From Cryobacterium glaciale (GTDB lineage Bacteria > Actinomycetota > Actinomycetes > Actinomycetales > Microbacteriaceae): 64,000 nt of DNA. Shown in pieces: positions 1 to 8,229 of this stretch. Both the position numbers and the translations under genes were made by a program. Position 1 is the stretch's first letter; each line of letters begins with the position of its first letter. The notes beneath the pieces are model-generated. The model was not told the DNA's origin. It worked only from the letters and a program-made list of their open reading frames with translations, and ran no database searches. The stretch lies in contig NZ_SOEY01000002.1 in assembly GCF_004402535.1 (NCBI RefSeq), forward strand, positions 148,883 to 212,882, given 5' to 3'.

Positions 1-42
1 TTCGTCCTTTTTCGTGTCGATCGGGGCCGTGTTGCTGCTCAT
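1..42 (-). CDS. sugar ABC transporter permease, N-terminal fragment
   Basis: Only the first 14 codons are inside the window; the gene runs off the left edge. The ATG at 42 overlaps the TGA of the ATPase gene upstream (ATGA, 39-42), which implies translational coupling. The visible peptide [14 protein letters not shown] is a hydrophilic cytoplasmic tail. In MmsAB/GguAB-type importers the permease follows the double ATPase, so a membrane permease is inferred from position alone. Confidence 0.6.
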   Translation of the reverse strand, partial: MSSNTAPIDTKKDE

Positions 43-1589
43 ATGCTGCGCACCTTCTTCTTGGCAGAGGTCATGCTTTTCATCAGGGATTCCGGGTCGG
101 CATCGGCACCGTCAATGCAGTCGGTGATGGCTCCCTCGAAGATTGTGTAGATGCGGTCGGCCAGGCCGAGCAACTCCGGCAGCTCGGAGGAGATCAGGAT
201 CACTCCCTTGCCCTGGGCTGCGAGGGCCTGAATGATGCCGTAAATCTCGTATTTCGCCCCGACGTCGATGCCTCGGGTGGGCTCATCCAGGATCAGGATG
301 TCGGGGTCAGTGAACATCCACTTGGCCAGCACCACCTTTTGCTGGTTGCCGCCGGACAGTTTGCTCACGCCCATGTCGACGTTGGGCGTCTTGATGCGCA
401 GATTCTTGCGGTACTCCTCGGCGATGGAGTATTCCTTGGCATCGTTCACGACCGGGCCGACCGAGATTTTCGAGAGCTTGGCCGAGACGATGGAGCGCTT
501 AATGTCGTCGAGCAGATTGAGCCCGAGCGCCTTGCGGTCCTCGCTGACATAAGCGAGACCGTGCTCGATCGCTTCGCCGACGTTGCGCAGCTCGATCTCC
601 TTGCCGTCCTTAAAGATCTGGCCGGAGATGAAATTGCCGTACGAGCGGCCGAAGATGCTCATGGCGAGCTCGGTACGCCCAGCACCCATCAGTCCGGCGA
701 TTCCGACGATCTCGCCGGTTCGCACGGTCAGGTTGGATCCCTTCACGACCATCCGCTCGGACACCTGCGGGTGTTGCACGGTCCAGTCGCGCACCTCGAA
801 GAACACCTCACCGATCTTCGGTGTGCGATCAGGAAACCGGCTCTCCAGGCTTCGGCCGACCATGCCGCGAATAATGCGGTCTTCGTTGACGCCGTCAGCG
901 GCGATATCGAGAGTCTCGATTGCCCGACCATCGCGAATGATGGTGATCGAGTCGGCGATCTGCTCGATCTCGTTGAGCTTGTGCGAGATCATGATCGAAC
1001 TGATGCCCTTGCCCTTGAGCCCCCGAATCAAATCGAGCAGGTGCTGGGAGTCGGCCTCGTTGAGCGCGGCGGTCGGCTCGTCGAGAATGAGCACCTTCAC
1101 CGACTTGTTGAGGGCCTTGGCGATCTCAACCAGTTGCTGCTTGCCGACGCCGATGTTCTTGATCAGGGTGTCGGGGTCGTCGCGGAGGCCGACCCGGGCG
1201 AGCAGCTCGTAGGCGGTGCGCTTGGCTCCGACCCAGTCGATGGCGCCCCACCTGGTGGGTTCATTGCCCAAAAAGATATTCTCGGTGATCGAAAGTTCAG
1301 GGATGAGGGCCAGTTCCTGGTGAATGATGGCAATTCCGGCGGCTTCGCTGGAGCGGATGTCCTTAAACCGCATCTCGGCGCCCTGAAAGATGATGTCGCC
1401 TGAGTAGGACCCGTACGGGTAGACCCCGGAGAGCACCTTCATGAGCGTGGACTTGCCGGCACCGTTCTCGCCGCAGATCGCGTGGATCTCTCCGGCCATG
1501 ACGGTGAGCGACACATTCGAGAGCGCCTTGACGCCGGGAAACTCCTTGGTGATGGAACGCATCTCCAAGATCACGTGCTCAACCGCCAT
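39..1589 (-). CDS. mmsA: multiple-monosaccharide ABC transporter ATP-binding protein (MmsA/GguA type)
   Basis: A 516-residue double ATPase that would energise uptake of a monosaccharide such as xylose, arabinose or galactose. The first domain has a full Walker A (GENGAGKST, near residue 40) and Walker B ([11 protein letters not shown]). The second has the non-canonical P-loop usual for this family (GLMGAGRTE), LSGGNQQKV and [12 protein letters not shown]. Length and domain order match the XylG/RbsA/MmsA class. GGAGGAG lies just upstream of the ATG. The permease overlaps the stop codon downstream. A palindromic operator 27 bp upstream is shared with the adjacent lacI gene, so repression by that regulator and induction by its sugar is likely. 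The exact sugar cannot be read from the sequence. Confidence 0.93.
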   Translation of the reverse strand: MAVEHVILEMRSITKEFPGVKALSNVSLTVMAGEIHAICGENGAGKSTLMKVLSGVYPYGSYSGDIIFQGAEMRFKDIRSSEAAGIAIIHQELALIPELSITENIFLGNEPTRWGAIDWVGAKRTAYELLARVGLRDDPDTLIKNIGVGKQQLVEIAKALNKSVKVLILDEPTAALNEADSQHLLDLIRGLKGKGISSIMISHKLNEIEQIADSITIIRDGRAIETLDIAADGVNEDRIIRGMVGRSLESRFPDRTPKIGEVFFEVRDWTVQHPQVSERMVVKGSNLTVRTGEIVGIAGLMGAGRTELAMSIFGRSYGNFISGQIFKDGKEIELRNVGEAIEHGLAYVSEDRKALGLNLLDDIKRSIVSAKLSKISVGPVVNDAKEYSIAEEYRKNLRIKTPNVDMGVSKLSGGNQQKVVLAKWMFTDPDILILDEPTRGIDVGAKYEIYGIIQALAAQGKGVILISSELPELLGLADRIYTIFEGAITDCIDGADADPESLMKSMTSAKKKVRSI

Positions 1590-1615
1590 TGGTTTACTCC
1601 TCCGTCAGCGGCCAT

Positions 1616-1629
1616 TGTGACCGTTCACA
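1616..1629. promoter_or_regulatory. LacI-type operator upstream of mmsA
   Basis: TGTGACCGTTCACA, with TGTGA/TCACA arms, lies 27 bp before the mmsA start. Its reverse complement differs at one of 14 positions from the sequence at 2738-2751 upstream of the lacI gene. This fits a single repressor controlling both genes. Confidence 0.7.
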
Positions 1630-1673
1630 TCGAAGTCAATGCTGGCCTCTGTGTCCAGCCATGTCAAGGGCCG

Positions 1674-2720
1674 TTAATAACGCTTAAGTAACGGCAGCCG
1701 AGAGACCGGCACCGGTCCAGTGGATCCGCGCACGACCAGCCGCGGGGCGATAGGGGCTGTCGGTACGTCCACGCCCGTCCCCATCTCACGCAGGAGCGTG
1801 GCGAAGGCCAGGCGGCCGATCCCGTCAAAGTCCTGATGAATCGTGGTGAGTGGCGGCCAGCTGTGGCTGGCCACCGGAACGTCGTCGAATCCGACTACGC
1901 TCACGTCTCCCGGGACACTGAGCCTGGCGTCGTGCAAAGCGTGCAGCAGGCCCAGCGCCATTTCGTCATTGGCCGCGAACACCGCGGAAAAATCCCGAGA
2001 TCGGAGCAGCTCCTGACCCGCGAAATACCCGAAGTCCGCGGTCCAGTCTCCCAAAATCGGCGGGTGGGTCATGAGGTCGGCGTCGTCGATCTCGAGCAGG
2101 AATCCGCGCATGCGCGCTTCGGCCTCGTTCCAGTCCTGCGGGCCAGCCAGATGCACGATCTCTCGGTGACCAAGGTCGATCAGGTGTCGGGTCGCCATCT
2201 TCGCACCCAGGATCTGGTCGGCCGCGAGTTCCCGCAAATCGTGTTTTCCCGTGGACTGCAGGCTGACGTAGGGAACGGCAATGTCCAGGCGCTCGAGCAC
2301 GTCGAAGACTCGTTCTTGCGGTGCAATGATCACGAGGCCCTCGACCGCCTGATCGAGAAGGTGCTCCAAGGCATCTTCGATCGCCGCCGGGTCGGCCACA
2401 CTCAGGTTGGCGGTGTCGACGAAGTATCCCTGCCGCCGGGCGGCGTCTTCAATGGCCGCGACGCTTCGGGCCGGACCGTACTGGGCGCTCGACGCGGTGA
2501 GAACGCCGATCGTGCGCGAATGCCCCTTCGACAGCGCCCTGGCCGCTTGGTTCGGTCGGTATTGCAGCTCCTCCATCACCTGGAGAATGCGTGCCTTCGT
2601 GGTCTCGCGAATGCTGGGGTGGTCGTTGAGCACGCGCGACACTGTCTGGTGTGACACCCCGGCGAGGCGCGCAACATCACGGATGCTGGGTGCGCGATCT
2701 TTGGGAAGATCTGCCGACAT
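1674..2720 (-). CDS. LacI-family transcriptional regulator of the mms transporter
   Basis: 348 residues. The N-terminal helix-turn-helix (SIRDVARLAGVSHQTVSRVL) is classic LacI, followed by a periplasmic-binding-like effector domain (IGVLTASS, VSVVGFDDVP). I take the ATG at 2720; starting at 2750 would place the operator 2738-2751 inside the coding region and add a tail atypical of LacI proteins. The gene lies 84 bp upstream of mmsA in the same orientation, and matching operators precede both. It is therefore probably an autoregulated repressor of the sugar importer, released by that sugar. Confidence 0.9.
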   Translation of the reverse strand: MSADLPKDRAPSIRDVARLAGVSHQTVSRVLNDHPSIRETTKARILQVMEELQYRPNQAARALSKGHSRTIGVLTASSAQYGPARSVAAIEDAARRQGYFVDTANLSVADPAAIEDALEHLLDQAVEGLVIIAPQERVFDVLERLDIAVPYVSLQSTGKHDLRELAADQILGAKMATRHLIDLGHREIVHLAGPQDWNEAEARMRGFLLEIDDADLMTHPPILGDWTADFGYFAGQELLRSRDFSAVFAANDEMALGLLHALHDARLSVPGDVSVVGFDDVPVASHSWPPLTTIHQDFDGIGRLAFATLLREMGTGVDVPTAPIAPRLVVRGSTGPVPVSRLPLLKRY

Positions 2721-2737
2721 TGACAACCTTGCTCGCA

Positions 2738-2758
2738 TGTGCACGGTCACAATTGTGA
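2738..2758. promoter_or_regulatory. LacI-type operator region upstream of the lacI gene
   Basis: TGTGCACGGTCACA (2738-2751) matches the mmsA operator at 13 of 14 positions. It overlaps a perfect 12-bp palindrome, TCACAATTGTGA (2747-2758). Two overlapping dyads 18-38 bp before the start codon suggest autoregulation. Confidence 0.65.
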
Positions 2759-2878
2759 GCGCAGGACCATTATGCTCCCCAGCCGGTTTTCTCGCGGACC
2801 CAGTTTTGGCCGCAACCGGCCAGACGCGCGTCTTGCGACAGTGCGCGACGAACCAACGGAACAGGTCACACTATAGGC

Positions 2879-3697
2879 ATGCCCATTCTGAACAAAGACA
2901 TGACCCTGTGCATTTCGTTGTCGGCCCGGCCGAGCAATCTGGGCACCCGGTTTCACAACTATCTCTACGAGGAGTTGGGCCTGAACTTCATCTACAAGGC
3001 GTTCGCCCCGACCAACCTGGCCGACGCCATCGCGGGCGTGCGCGGGTTGGGCATCCGCGGGTGCGCCGTGTCCATGCCCTATAAGGAAGACGTCATCGCG
3101 CTCATCGATGACATGGATGCGTCGGCGTCGGCCATCGACTCGGTCAACACGATCGTGAACGACGGCGGCCACCTGACCGCCTACAACACCGACTTTTCGG
3201 CCGTGCAGCGCCTCCTGGCCGAGCAGGAGGTGCCGAGCGCGTACTCGGTGATCGTACGCGGCAGCGGTGGCATGGCGAAGGCCGTTGCGGCAGCCCTGCA
3301 CGATGCCGGGTTCGCTCGCGGCACGATCGTGGCACGCAACGAGGCCACCGGCCGCGCCCTGGCGGCCCTGTACAACTACGGTTGGGCGCCCGAGATCGGC
3401 GTGCTCACCGCCGACCTGATCGTTAATGTCACTCCGCTGGGCATGGCCGGCGGCGCAGAGGCCGGTGCCGTGTCGTTCCCGGCCGCGACGATCGAGGCGG
3501 CGAGCATGGTGTTCGACGTCGTGGCCTCGCCCGCCGAGACACCGCTCATTGTGGCCGCACGGGCACTCGGCCGGCCTGTCATCACCGGCGCTGAGGTCGT
3601 GGCGCTGCAGGCCGAGGAGCAGTTCTTTCTGTATACCGGCATCCGCCCCACCCCTGACCAGGTGCGCCGAGCCTCCGCCTTCTCCCACGCCCTCTGA
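2879..3697 (+). CDS. shikimate 5-dehydrogenase-like protein (AroE family)
   Basis: 272 residues. Visible AroE features: a Lys in VSMPYKED, VNTIVN, the NTDF motif containing the catalytic Asp (AYNTDF), an NADP-binding glycine motif (VRGSGGMAKA) and a late Gln (LQAEEQF). The usual substrate motif HSxSP is replaced by SLSARPSN, so this belongs to a divergent subfamily and the substrate could be shikimate, quinate or a related acid. It is divergent from the sugar-regulator gene and is not in an aromatic biosynthesis cluster, which makes a catabolic or side role plausible. No strong Shine-Dalgarno sequence is visible; the ATG closely follows an AT-rich CACTAT stretch. Confidence 0.8.
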   Translation: MPILNKDMTLCISLSARPSNLGTRFHNYLYEELGLNFIYKAFAPTNLADAIAGVRGLGIRGCAVSMPYKEDVIALIDDMDASASAIDSVNTIVNDGGHLTAYNTDFSAVQRLLAEQEVPSAYSVIVRGSGGMAKAVAAALHDAGFARGTIVARNEATGRALAALYNYGWAPEIGVLTADLIVNVTPLGMAGGAEAGAVSFPAATIEAASMVFDVVASPAETPLIVAARALGRPVITGAEVVALQAEEQFFLYTGIRPTPDQVRRASAFSHAL

Positions 3698-3708
3698 CCC
3701 CACTCTCT

Positions 3709-3785
3709 GGACGGGCCCCGGGCCCCGTCCCCGGGCCCCGTTTATAAACTGGGCCCACGTTCCGGGCCCGGGCCCCGTCCCAAAA
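3709..3785. repeat. GGGCCC-rich palindromic element, copy 1
   Basis: A run of interlocking palindromes built from GGGCCC and GGGGCCCC between two convergent genes. The same type of element occurs twice at 8030-8229. A bidirectional terminator or a dispersed palindromic element are both possible; there is no clear T-tract. Confidence 0.7.
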
Positions 3786-3795
3786 GTGTGCCGTG

Positions 3796-4947
3796 TTAGG
3801 CGCGGGGCAGTGCGCTGTCGAGGTCGGCAATGAGGTCGGCGACGTCTTCGATGCCGACCGACAGACGCACGATGTTGTCGGGAACCTCCAGTTCGGTGCC
3901 GCGCACCGAGGCGTGCGTCATCTCCGAGGGGTAGTTCACGAGCGACTCGACGCCACCGAGCGACTCGGCCAGCTGGAACAGGTGCATCGACTCGGCGAAC
4001 AGGCGCGCGGCAGCGGCACCACCGGCGAACGCGACGGAAATCATGCCGCCGAAGCCGGACATCTGCTTCTTCGCCACTTCGTGGCCGGGGTGGCCGGGCA
4101 GGCCCGGGTAGTAGACCTGCGCGATCGCGGGGTGGCCGTCGAGAAATTCGGCGATCGCCTGGGCGTTACTGCAGTGCCGGTCCATGCGCACCGAGAGCGT
4201 CTTGATCCCGCGCACGGTGAGCCAGGAGTCGAGCGGCGCCGACACCGGCCCGGCCGCGAACTGCAAGAACTGGGCCTTCTCGTGCAGCTCGTCGTCGTTG
4301 ATGATGAGGGCCCCGCCGAGCACGTCGGAGTGGCCGCCGAGGTATTTCGTGGTCGAGTGCACGACGACGTCAGCGCCAAGGGCGAGCGGATGCTGCAGCG
4401 CCGGTGACGCAAAGGTGTTGTCGACGATCGCGACCACTCCGTGCCGGTGCGCGATCTCGGCGAGCGCCGCGATGTCGCTGATCTTCATGAGCGGGTTGCT
4501 CGGCGTCTCGACCCAGAGGATCTTCGTTTCGGGTCGGATGGCGGCTTCGACCGCGGCGAGGTCGCTCATCTCCACGGTCGTGTTGAGCACGCCCCAGGCC
4601 GCGTGCACCGTGTTGATGAGGCGGTGGGTTCCGCCGTAGACATCGTTGCCGAGCACAACGTGGTCGCCCGGCTTGAGGATGGCGCGCAGGATGGTGTCCT
4701 CCGCGGCGAGTCCGCTCGCGAACGACAATCCGTGCTTGCCACCCTCGAGTGCGGCGAGGAGGGTCTCGAGCACCGTGCGGGTGGGGTTGCCGCCACGGCT
4801 GTATTCGTAGCCGCCGCGCAGATTGCCGATGCCATCCTGCACGTAGGTGGAGGTCTGGTATATCGGCGGAATGACGGCGCCAGTGGTCGGGTCGAACGCC
4901 TGACCGGCGTGGATGGCGATTGTGTCGAACTTCTGGGTGTTATCCAT
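3796..4947 (-). CDS. metB: cystathionine gamma-lyase / gamma-synthase
   Basis: 383-residue PLP enzyme of the Cys/Met metabolism family. It shows the N-terminal substrate segment (YEYSRGGNPTR), SSGLAA-like FASGLAAED, VDNTFASP and the PLP lysine in HSTTKYLGGHSD. It lies 26 bp downstream of cbs on the same strand. That pairing favours reverse transsulfuration, in which Cbs makes cystathionine from homocysteine and serine and this enzyme cleaves it to cysteine. Gamma-synthase activity cannot be excluded from sequence, because actinobacterial members are often bifunctional. Start at ATG 4947, preceded by an AGAAGGAGC-like ribosome binding site. Confidence 0.92.
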   Translation of the reverse strand: MDNTQKFDTIAIHAGQAFDPTTGAVIPPIYQTSTYVQDGIGNLRGGYEYSRGGNPTRTVLETLLAALEGGKHGLSFASGLAAEDTILRAILKPGDHVVLGNDVYGGTHRLINTVHAAWGVLNTTVEMSDLAAVEAAIRPETKILWVETPSNPLMKISDIAALAEIAHRHGVVAIVDNTFASPALQHPLALGADVVVHSTTKYLGGHSDVLGGALIINDDELHEKAQFLQFAAGPVSAPLDSWLTVRGIKTLSVRMDRHCSNAQAIAEFLDGHPAIAQVYYPGLPGHPGHEVAKKQMSGFGGMISVAFAGGAAAARLFAESMHLFQLAESLGGVESLVNYPSEMTHASVRGTELEVPDNIVRLSVGIEDVADLIADLDSALPRA

Positions 4948-4973
4948 GGGTGCTCCTTCTGTGAGAATGATGA

Positions 4974-6338
4974 TCAGACGCTCAGGTAGCTGAGCAGATC
5001 GTGCCGGGTGATCACGCCGAGAGGTTTGCCGGCGTCGGTCACGAGCAGGGCGTCGTGCGCGGAGAACGCGGCGCGCGCGGCGGCGACCGGTTCGTTCACG
5101 CCGATCAGCGGCAACGGGTCGCCGACAATGGAGCCGACCCGATCGGTGAGCTTGGCATCACCGGAGAAGACCAGGCCCATCAGGGCGCGCTCATCCACGG
5201 CGCCGAGCACCTCGCCCATGACGACGGGCGGCTTGGCACTCAGCACGAGCAACTGGGACACGCCCTGGCCCGTCATCGTCTCGATCGCATCACGCACGGT
5301 GTCACTCGGGTGCACGTAGACCAGGGCTGGCAGGCGGCCGGTCTTCGATTCCAGCAGATTGGCGACCGTGTGACCGGCGGGGGCGTTGCTGAAACCGTAG
5401 CTGCGCATCCACCCGTCGTTGAAGATTTTGCCGAGGTATCCGCGACCGCCGTCGGGCAGCAGCACCACGATCGTGTCGTCCGGGCCAAGCTTCTCGGCCG
5501 CGCGCAGGGCAGCCACGACGGCCATTCCGCTTGAGCCGCCCACGAGGATCCCCTCCTCAAGGGCGAGCCGGCGGGTCATGGCGAAGGAGTCCGCGTCGGA
5601 GACGGCGATGACCTCGTGCACGACGGTGGGGTCGTAGGCGCCCGGCCAGAAGTCCTCACCGACGCCCTCGACGAGGTAGGGGCGGCCGGTTCCGCCGGAG
5701 TAGACGGAGCCTTCGGGGTCGGCGCCGATGATACGAACGGCGTCGTTGGAGACCTCGCGGAGGTAGCGGCCGGTGCCAGTGATGGTGCCACCGGTGCCGA
5801 CGCCCGCGACGAAGTGGGTGACCGTTCCGTCGGTGTCGCGCCAGATCTCGGGACCGGTGGTTTCGTAGTGGCTGAGCGGGCCGTTGGGGTTGAAGTACTG
5901 GTTGGGCTTGAACGCGCCGGGAATGTCGCGGGCCAGCCGGTCGGAGACGCTGTAGTACGACTGGGGATCTTCCGGGGCCACGGAAGTCGGCGTAACGACG
6001 ATCTCGGCACCGTAGGCGGTGAGCACATTGCGCTTGTCTTCGCCCACCTTGTCGGGCAGTACGAACACGCACTTGTAGCCACGCTGTTGGGCCACCAGCG
6101 CCAGGCCGACACCGGTGTTGCCCGACGTCGGTTCGACGATGGTGCCACCCGGCTTCAAGAGACCGTCGCGCTCGGCCGCATCGATGATACGTACCGCGAT
6201 GCGGTCCTTAGCCGAGCCGCCCGGGTTGAGGTATTCGAGCTTCACGAGCACCGTCGCGCTCACTCCCGCACTGACCTTGTGGAGTTTGACCAGCGGGGTG
6301 TCACCGATGAGGTCAAGAATGGTGTTTGCGATCTTCAT
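4974..6338 (-). CDS. cbs: cystathionine beta-synthase with C-terminal CBS domains
   Basis: 454 residues. The fold-type II PLP domain begins at ILDLIGDTPLVKL, with the PLP lysine in GGSAKDRIA, the Asn loop in EPTSGNTGVGLA and the phosphate loop GTGGTITG. Residues from about 340 form a pair of CBS modules (VYVHPSDTVRDAIETM ... KPLGVITRHDLLSYL), as in actinobacterial Cbs. It condenses homocysteine with serine. The start at 6338 is chosen because GAAGGA precedes it; ten upstream codons are open but have no such signal. It is the first gene of a two-gene operon with metB. Confidence 0.93.
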   Translation of the reverse strand: MKIANTILDLIGDTPLVKLHKVSAGVSATVLVKLEYLNPGGSAKDRIAVRIIDAAERDGLLKPGGTIVEPTSGNTGVGLALVAQQRGYKCVFVLPDKVGEDKRNVLTAYGAEIVVTPTSVAPEDPQSYYSVSDRLARDIPGAFKPNQYFNPNGPLSHYETTGPEIWRDTDGTVTHFVAGVGTGGTITGTGRYLREVSNDAVRIIGADPEGSVYSGGTGRPYLVEGVGEDFWPGAYDPTVVHEVIAVSDADSFAMTRRLALEEGILVGGSSGMAVVAALRAAEKLGPDDTIVVLLPDGGRGYLGKIFNDGWMRSYGFSNAPAGHTVANLLESKTGRLPALVYVHPSDTVRDAIETMTGQGVSQLLVLSAKPPVVMGEVLGAVDERALMGLVFSGDAKLTDRVGSIVGDPLPLIGVNEPVAAARAAFSAHDALLVTDAGKPLGVITRHDLLSYLSV

Positions 6339-6614
6339 GGAAATTCCTTCTGTCGCGCCGCGCGCCATCAGGCGGGCACGGCCTCGGATTGCACACCGAA
6401 CGAGTTACACACTGGCTCGTCGGCGGCCGGTCACGAACGTGGAGGGTCGGCTAGCGACAGCAACAACACGACGAATAAACGGGCACGATTCCACTCTATC
6501 GGGCGGGGAGAGCCGGCGACCAGCCTGAGTAAGGACTGTGAGAGCGGCATCGGGGGAAGCTACAGGGGCGACTGATACGTTCGAATGAAAGTAGATCCAA
6601 CAGAGAGGCCACCC

Positions 6615-7295
6615 GTGACCCCCCAGCCCGGCTCCCCCGTGAATAAGGCATCCATCAAGGACGAACGTGCCGCTAAGCGCGCGAAGAAGCTGGAGGAATA
6701 CCACCGCCAGCAGAAGCGCGGCAAGCGAAACCGGCTGATCGCCATCATCGGCGGCGCAGCGGCCGCGGTCGTCATCATCGCCCTCATCGCGACGGCGTTC
6801 GTGCTCACCCCGAAGGCCGCCAACTATGCCGGCGGTGGTGCCGGTGACGCATCGACGGTCGACGGGGTCGAGACCTTCTCCAACACAGCCGGCCACGTCG
6901 AGACTGCCGTGACCTATGAGCAGACGCCGCCCGCCGGCGGCGAGCACAACCCGGCCTGGCTCAATTGCGGAGTCTACGAACAAGCGGTTCCGAACGAGAA
7001 CGCGGTGCACTCGCTCGAGCACGGGGCGATTTGGGTCACCTATGATCCCTCGATCTCGGATGCCGAGTTGGAGACTCTCCAGGCCCAACTTCCGTCGAGC
7101 TACGTCATCCTCTCGCCGTTCGAGGACATTCCCGCACCGATCGTGCTGAGCGGCTGGAACGCCCAGCTGCAGGTCGACAAGGCCGACGACCCGAGCATCG
7201 CCGAATTCTTCACTGAATTCTGGAAGAGCGCCAACGTGCCCGAAGACGGCGCCTCCTGCTCGGGTGCGATCGACGCGCCCGGCAAGGTCTCCTAG
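6615..7295 (+). CDS. DUF3105 membrane-anchored protein
   Basis: About 226 residues. A basic N-terminal tail (KDERAAKRAKKLEEYHRQQKR) is followed by one transmembrane helix (IAIIGGAAAAVVIIALIATAF) and an extracytoplasmic DUF3105 domain with PPAGGEHNPAWLNCGVY and HSLEHGAIWVTY. The conserved His and Cys residues could bind metal, but no function is established. I prefer the GTG at 6615 because AGAGAGG lies 6 nt before it; an in-frame ATG at 6585 is the alternative. It is followed after 12 bp by a DUF305 gene, so the two are probably co-transcribed. Confidence 0.85.
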   Translation: MTPQPGSPVNKASIKDERAAKRAKKLEEYHRQQKRGKRNRLIAIIGGAAAAVVIIALIATAFVLTPKAANYAGGGAGDASTVDGVETFSNTAGHVETAVTYEQTPPAGGEHNPAWLNCGVYEQAVPNENAVHSLEHGAIWVTYDPSISDAELETLQAQLPSSYVILSPFEDIPAPIVLSGWNAQLQVDKADDPSIAEFFTEFWKSANVPEDGASCSGAIDAPGKVS

Positions 7296-7307
7296 AACGC
7301 ACGCACC

Positions 7308-8012
7308 GTGATTTCAGCCAGCCCGCAGCCCACAGTGGATGCTCACCCGTCGCGCCCGCCCCGCCCGGTTCTCCGCGCCGTCGCGGTCGCCGTTGTTGTC
7401 ACGACGCTCGTCGTCGGCGCTGTGGCCTTCTCGGTCGGGCGACTGAGCACGCTCGTCGACGCGACACCCAAGACGACCAGCGCCGAGGCCGGTTTCGCCC
7501 GGGACATGCAGGAGCACCACAATCAGGGGGTCGAACTCGCCCTGATCATTCGTGACCGTACCGACGACGCACCCGTGCGACTGCTCGCCTACGACATCGC
7601 GACGACGCAGGCCAAGCAGAGCGGGCAGATGTCGGGGTGGCTCGCTGTCTGGGACCTTCCGCAGTTCGCGCCGGAACCCTCCATGACCTGGATGACCCGG
7701 CCGACACTGGCGGGCGAGTCGCACGATTCCTCGCACACGGCAGACTCCGGCGCAGCCCATGTCGCCGGGGATCCGATGCCCGGGCTCGCGACCGCTGCGC
7801 AGATCGCGGCGCTCACCGCAGCATCCGGTGTGGAAGCGGAGCGGGAGTTTCTCGTCATCATGATCGCCCATCACCAGGGCGCGATCGAGATGGCCGAGGC
7901 CGTGCTAGACCGAAGCACGAATGCGACCGTGCAGGCTTTCGCGACCTCGGTGGTGCTGAGCCAGGAATCGGAGATCGAGCTGATGACCGGGATGCTCGCC
8001 GAACGTTCCTAG
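7308..8012 (+). CDS. DUF305 domain protein
   Basis: 234 residues starting at GTG 7308. One N-terminal transmembrane helix (VAVAVVVTTLVVGAVAFSVG) is followed by two DUF305 helical repeats, each with a His pair: FARDMQEHHNQGVELA and FLVIMIAHHQGAIEMAE. This ferritin-like four-helix family is often found near copper genes and may bind metal. None of this is proven, and no other metal genes are nearby. The partner is the DUF3105 gene 12 bp upstream. Confidence 0.88.
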   Translation: MISASPQPTVDAHPSRPPRPVLRAVAVAVVVTTLVVGAVAFSVGRLSTLVDATPKTTSAEAGFARDMQEHHNQGVELALIIRDRTDDAPVRLLAYDIATTQAKQSGQMSGWLAVWDLPQFAPEPSMTWMTRPTLAGESHDSSHTADSGAAHVAGDPMPGLATAAQIAALTAASGVEAEREFLVIMIAHHQGAIEMAEAVLDRSTNATVQAFATSVVLSQESEIELMTGMLAERS

Positions 8013-8029
8013 CCCTCCACCGCGATCTC

Positions 8030-8098
8030 GGGCCCACCTTCGGAAAGCGGGCCCATGATCCATCATGGGCCCGCCTTCCGGGCCCGGGCCCGGAAAGT
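8030..8098. repeat. GGGCCC-rich palindromic element, copy 2
   Basis: Contains two perfect dyads: CGGGCCCATGAT with its complement around a 2-nt centre (8048-8073), and a 20-bp palindrome at 8076-8095. It is about 85% identical to the element at 8160-8229, in the same orientation. Confidence 0.8.
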
Positions 8099-8159
8099 GA
8101 AACGCGCGGAACGGGGACGGTGCGGCGAGGAGCTCGCCGCACGCCGTCCAACATTCGCC

Positions 8160-8229
8160 GGGCCCACCTTAGGGAACCGGGCCCATGATCTATCGTGGGC
8201 CCAGTTTCCGGGCCCGGGCCCGGAAACTT
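8160..8229. repeat. GGGCCC-rich palindromic element, copy 3
   Basis: Direct repeat of copy 2, 130 bp further on. It contains a perfect 26-bp palindrome at 8203-8228 whose end reaches into the stop codon (8228-8230) of the ABC exporter. Compensating differences between copies 2 and 3 keep the arms paired, which suggests selection on or transposition as a hairpin. Confidence 0.8.

Noticed and set aside
339..1403. Long plus-strand open frames across the mmsA gene
   Set aside because: Typical GC-rich shadow frames with no domain; the minus strand encodes a complete ABC ATPase.
8030..8229. CRISPR-like repeat pair
   Set aside because: Only two 70-bp units with 60 bp between and strong palindromy; no array and no cas genes.
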